The position numbers were made by a program, and so were the translations under genes. The notes under the pieces are model-generated. The model was not told the DNA's origin, searched no databases, and saw only the letters and a list, made by a program, of their open reading frames with translations. A stretch of DNA of 64,000 nt, taken from Clavelina lepadiformis (Eukaryota; Chordata; Ascidiacea; Aplousobranchia; Clavelinidae). Position 1 is the first letter of the stretch. Each line of letters starts with the position of its first letter. The stretch covers positions 19,840,860-19,904,859 of the forward strand of contig NC_135244.1 in NCBI RefSeq assembly GCF_947623445.1. Reading direction: 5' to 3'. Below, one piece after another: positions 59,874 to 64,000 of this stretch.

Positions 59874-62586
59874 TTAGAAAACCAAAGTGTGAGGGTACTG
59901 TCCAGTTTGTAAACCGAACTTAGACGCAAGATAGCCTTGCATGTAGTCCATGCCCTTCACAATGGGGACGATTTGTGAGTCCACAGCAGCTTGGTCTTGC
60001 TTCCTCTCTTCTGAGACCGTGTATTTCTGGAAAAACATGATCAACATTGCATTGCTTCCAATAAACTACAACGGATTTCTACGAATAAAGTTTAACTAGA
60101 ACCTATTTATTATGCCTCAGTAAAGGAAGTTTAATTTCATGATTTTTCAACCAAAGCTGAAACAAATAACATCACAGGCAAAAATGAAGAAAAGTTTGTA
60201 GTCAGTGACTGGCAAAATTTAAATGAAGCAACGGTGGAACTTTAATTTAGTTTTTTTTAATTTGTTAGTTTGGCTAAGTTGTCATTATTAAGTAATCGTT
60301 TTAGATGTGTTGAATTAATGAAGTTGGTGTTGAACAGCCCACAATAGACAAAAGATTTGAGACTTCAAAAATAACTCACCTCCTCGTCAGTGTCAAATAT
60401 TTCACCTTCCCCATGCTTAGGCTTGGAGAGCTTCTTCCTCCTGAAGTAAGCGTCATTCAATCTTTCCGGGATGTCTACTCCAGAAATGTCAATCTTTGTT
60501 TGGGTGGCAATCACATAGACCTGATTGATTCTGCGCAAAGGTACTCCGTTGAACTTGTAAGGCCCTACAGCAATAGATTTTGAATTAAATAAATAGCACA
60601 CAACTACATGTTTAGAATTTGTAAACAAGTATGCTTGTCAGTTGTGGATGTTGCGTCATGGAATATAGGATATAAATAAAAATATATCAGACGGCACTTC
60701 CAAACTCATCATTCAAGCATAAATCAGAGCCATTTTACGCAAGTGATGAACATCTGTTTTAGCCAACAATATTATATGTAGTCTTGGTTTCACTTTTTCG
60801 CGTCATTTATTAAGCAGTGTGATTAAACATCCCTTAATGAACTTTCCACATCACGCTTTTAGTGCATGACAACAAGTTTGATTGCTTTCTGTTATGGCTC
60901 TTGATACTGTTTTTATATTGTTTTTAATATTTGCAAAAAAAAATCGAAAGTATTATGTAATACAAAAACATATAATGTAGTTTTTTAAAGTAGAGAAATT
61001 CTGAAGTTCTGTACACCCTAATAAAGTCACACAAACTTAAGTATATACCACATAAACTAGTATGTTTCAAACAAACCGACATATAAACCTACCTATAACT
61101 TACAAACTCACCTGTAACTAAAAGGAGCCCTGTATCAAGCTGCTTAAGAAAAACAACTCGCTTGCCCTTGTGAGGCCCAGCCAAGAGAATTAAGACAGTT
61201 CCGGGAGTGATAGAAGCACGAAGTCTCCTTTTGTGCTGGCTGAAAGGCTTCTTTCCGTGGGATCTTAATTTACGAGGAACATCTTCCGTGGGATAATACC
61301 TCGGCTAAACATAAAATATTGCAATTGCACATTGCAATTAAAACCTCAAAATTTGTCATTAAGTTCTATTTCTATCGATTCGCAACCAACTGGTATAAAC
61401 TGGAATATTTTAAAAATTAAAAGACGACGGCAAACCACAGTCACAATTTTGTCCAAAGCAAAGAATTACTGAACTTATATATTTCTGTCACAATTCCTAC
61501 TACACCCATTCTGTGACAGGAAAAATCTTAAAAAATTGCAGTAGGTATTAAATCTTATTAAAAATTCCAATGTGAGAAACTTTCCTATTAAGAGAGTAAG
61601 AACAGCCTATTAATCCTAAACCTGTTATTAATCTACAATAAACTATTCTGAAGTATCACACCCTTTAAAGTGCATAACAATTTCAGGTTACTTCTGTCCT
61701 TTGCTCAGACGTGACATGCCTGGGATATCTTTCACTTTTGCAAAGGGAAAGCTTTTACCACCATGTTGTTTTAAGTCAAGAACAAACTTTAACCATTTTA
61801 CATGTTAGGTGGACCTAGTGCAGAAGTGCACAACCACAGGATGCCTTTACATGCTACACCCCAGATTCTCAAATTGGGACGTCATCTGGTTGTTCACTTC
61901 CACACTAGACGCCAACAGGTTCGGTATCATCCTACAGCAGGGGTTGTGAATCTTTTTAACTAAGGGAGCCATGAAAGCTACATATTTTTAATTGTATTTC
62001 CGTGAGAGCCATATAATATTTTTCAACACTTAAGGCAACTACCGTGTGCATTTCAAGCAAAACCAACAATTTTAGATAACGATAAACGTCTGAATTTACA
62101 CTTTAATAACATGCTTCTTACAATTATATGAAAAGTTTTATTCGTAACAGTCATGCTAAGAAATGCCAGGTTAAAATTATCTGCGAGCCAGATGCTGTCA
62201 TTAGAAGAGCAACATCTGGCTCGAGAGCCAAAGGTTCCCGACCTCTGACCTACAGTCTTAGAAAAGGTAAACCCTTCGATTGCATACAATTTCCTAAAAG
62301 ATGAATAAAATACGTCAAAAATACAGAGAATTTATTTCAGTGATATACTTTCGAAATCAAAACCTACCAATTTATTGATCCTGACCAAGCGAGTAGAGCC
62401 ATTTTTATCACCGCCAATTTGTTTTTCCTTCATTACAGATTCCCGTTTCTTTTCAATTTTAGTAACATTTTTTCGCTTTTTAAATGCATATCTCTTCGCA
62501 TACATAACAGACCGGGAATATCTGTTAATGCCGCCATCAAGTGGCTTATTTCTCGAAGAATGCTTTCGAGGAGTCTTTGCCGCCAT
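59874..62586 (-). CDS. RPL6: 60S ribosomal protein L6 (eL6), 249 aa
   Basis: Four coding exons on the minus strand: 62586-62368, 61304-61112, 60564-60380, 60026-59874; 750 nt, open. Exon 1 encodes the basic N-terminus ([37 protein letters not shown]). Exon 2 holds [33 protein letters not shown] and [11 protein letters not shown]. Exon 3 has [22 protein letters not shown] and GEIFDTDEE. Exon 4 ends with [10 protein letters not shown] and the conserved PHTLVF (human PHKLVF). The alignment with animal eL6 is continuous. It is a structural component of the large ribosomal subunit. An acceptor-like TTTTGTAG at 62607-62614 lies only 20 bases before the ATG, so the 5' UTR exon is very short or the mRNA is trans-spliced. 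Confidence 0.97.
61938..62247. mobile_element. 310-bp hAT-type MITE in RPL6 intron 1
   Basis: The termini are CAGGGGTTGTGAATCTTTTT and, inverted, CAGAGGTCGGGAACCTTTGG. The 8-bp target duplication is TCCTACAG (61930-61937) against ACCTACAG (62248-62255). The ends resemble the widespread CAGGGGTCGGCAACC hAT termini. Confidence 0.85.
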
Positions 62587-62614
62587 GGCTTACCACTTTG
62601 GAGTGTCTACAAAA

Positions 62615-64000
62615 TAAAACAGAAAACTTAACACACTTACAGTTTAGAGTTACTGTAAAGTTGGATTATGCTTACACGGTTAGCTTAGGGCCATAGTGGA
62701 AAATGTGGCGTCAGCACCCACGAGATTCTTGCATGCCAAATTTTTTTAACTTAACTCCAACTTATAGTTAAGGAAAATGTCGGTTGTTTGATCAATATAA
62801 GGGTTTGTTGTACACTGATACTTTGACTTGAAGGCCTGAATGGGATGGAGTTATTAAGGTAGGCTAAGAGAAAAGGAATTATGATGTAATGATTTATCAA
62901 TACTAGAAAGTAAGGCAGTTTTTGACAAGGACTTGTCATTCATTCTAATAAAAAAAACGTAAACTTTGGCGTGCACTTAAGCCTTCATTCAATGTTAATT
63001 TATTATAAATTGGCATTCAAGAGCTTAGCTTTTTTGTTTATTTGTTACAAACCAGGGTGAAAATTAAATTGACACACTTTCCACTAAGGTCAATATTAGA
63101 ACCTGATACTAGAGTGCAATGGTAAAGGAGACCCATATGTTACAATAAGTAAAAGAATCGAGGCTTCAGTTCATGCCGTCATAAAAATATTTCTGTCTTC
63201 GCACACCCGATTTCTTTTAGAAAATTGCCATACTTTCTAGTTGAGGGTATTTAGGATTTAATTGATAGAAATAAGTTTTATATCAGAAGAAAAGTTTAGT
63301 TACTCTGTTATGTTAAGTTCAGAAACTGTGAAAAATAACTTCGAATGTACGATTGAAATAGTGACAGTCTAAAGATCATCGAAACTTAGGTTCGATTATA
63401 TTCAACGACTATTTATACGTGCCAACGTGCAACAATACTTCCATTACAAACTTCTGTGACTATCACCATTCATACTAATACCACTCATTACTTTCTACAA
63501 GCCAAAAAAACCTTAAAAGAAAAGATTAAAAACGATTTTTAATACAATTTCACCACACAACTCACCAAGCCAAATCAGGCATCAGAAAAGAATTCATCCG
63601 GGCCATCCCGCATTGAACGTAGAGTTACGATCACAAAACAGCGCCGTTGTGTGGAACCATCGTTATTTATTATTTGATATGTTAAAGGTTTTACATCTTT
63701 TTTACATAAAGGAGATACTGGTATTATCAAAAATATTATTGCATTTCACAATTTTTTCTAGACCTTAGTAACGTTTGGAAAAATGATATTAAATCATATA
63801 TTATGTATATGACTTTGCTAAAATAGTTTCATTTGAAGGAGTGCAAATTTTGGACATTTTATAAAACAAAAACACATTTAAAAGGATAACAACTAAAATT
63901 TTCATTGAAAAAGGATTTACATTAAGGAGAAAATGTTTATTCACATAATTTCAGGTTTGGAACCAATTGATTCTAGTCCTTCCCGAAGCTACACAGCAGA
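62615..64000. other. Upstream of RPL6, no gene recognised
   Basis: Presumably the RPL6 promoter or a 5' UTR intron. No second gene, RNA or repeat was identified in this AT-rich 1.4 kb. Confidence 0.45.

Overview
This window is animal nuclear DNA: AT-rich, split genes, short GT-AG introns, no operon-like packing. The proteins look like a deuterostome's, and an ascidian tunicate (Ciona-like) is my best guess. That guess is inference from base composition and gene compactness; no species-diagnostic sequence was seen.

Layout. (1) About 32-11339, minus strand: methionine synthase (MTR) in 23 visible exons, 3689 coding bases; only the last ~25-30 codons lie beyond the left edge. Its one large intron (6587-10450) is a transposon nest: two pogo/Tigger-like elements flank a decayed mariner that itself carries a 419-bp insertion. 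(2) About 12403-43608: a large inverted duplication. The left arm (about 12403-26165) holds a WSC-domain sulfotransferase-like gene (A, plus), a FAXC/GST-like gene (minus) and most of a second sulfotransferase-like gene (B, minus). The right arm (about 30645-43608) holds the mirror set: gene C (plus), a second FAXC/GST-like gene (plus) and A' (minus), which has lost its middle exons. The ~4.5-kb centre holds the divergent first exons of B and C. Beyond the right arm, 43651-45655 is a further direct copy of the 3' half of gene C (pseudogene D). (3) 45656-49743: no gene seen. (4) 49744-51252: an intronless NYN-domain (MARF1/limkain-like RNase fold) gene. (5) 52979-55006: a decayed TIR DNA transposon with 4-bp target duplications. 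(6) 56173-57288: a third, diverged FAXC/GST-like gene, 5' end not found. (7) 59874-62586: ribosomal protein L6 (RPL6) in four coding exons, minus strand.

The arms compare two copies of one locus, so several insertions can be polarised against an empty site. A 2.7-kb MULE entered only the right arm. A pogo-like element entered only the left arm. A 165-bp hAT-type MITE is in both arms and so predates the duplication. All sulfotransferase-like copies keep the same intron phases and nearly the same exon sizes. A, B and C are open throughout (536, 540 and 500 aa). Housekeeping genes (MTR, RPL6) bracket this fast-evolving family cluster. No virus-derived element, CRISPR array or rRNA gene was recognised.
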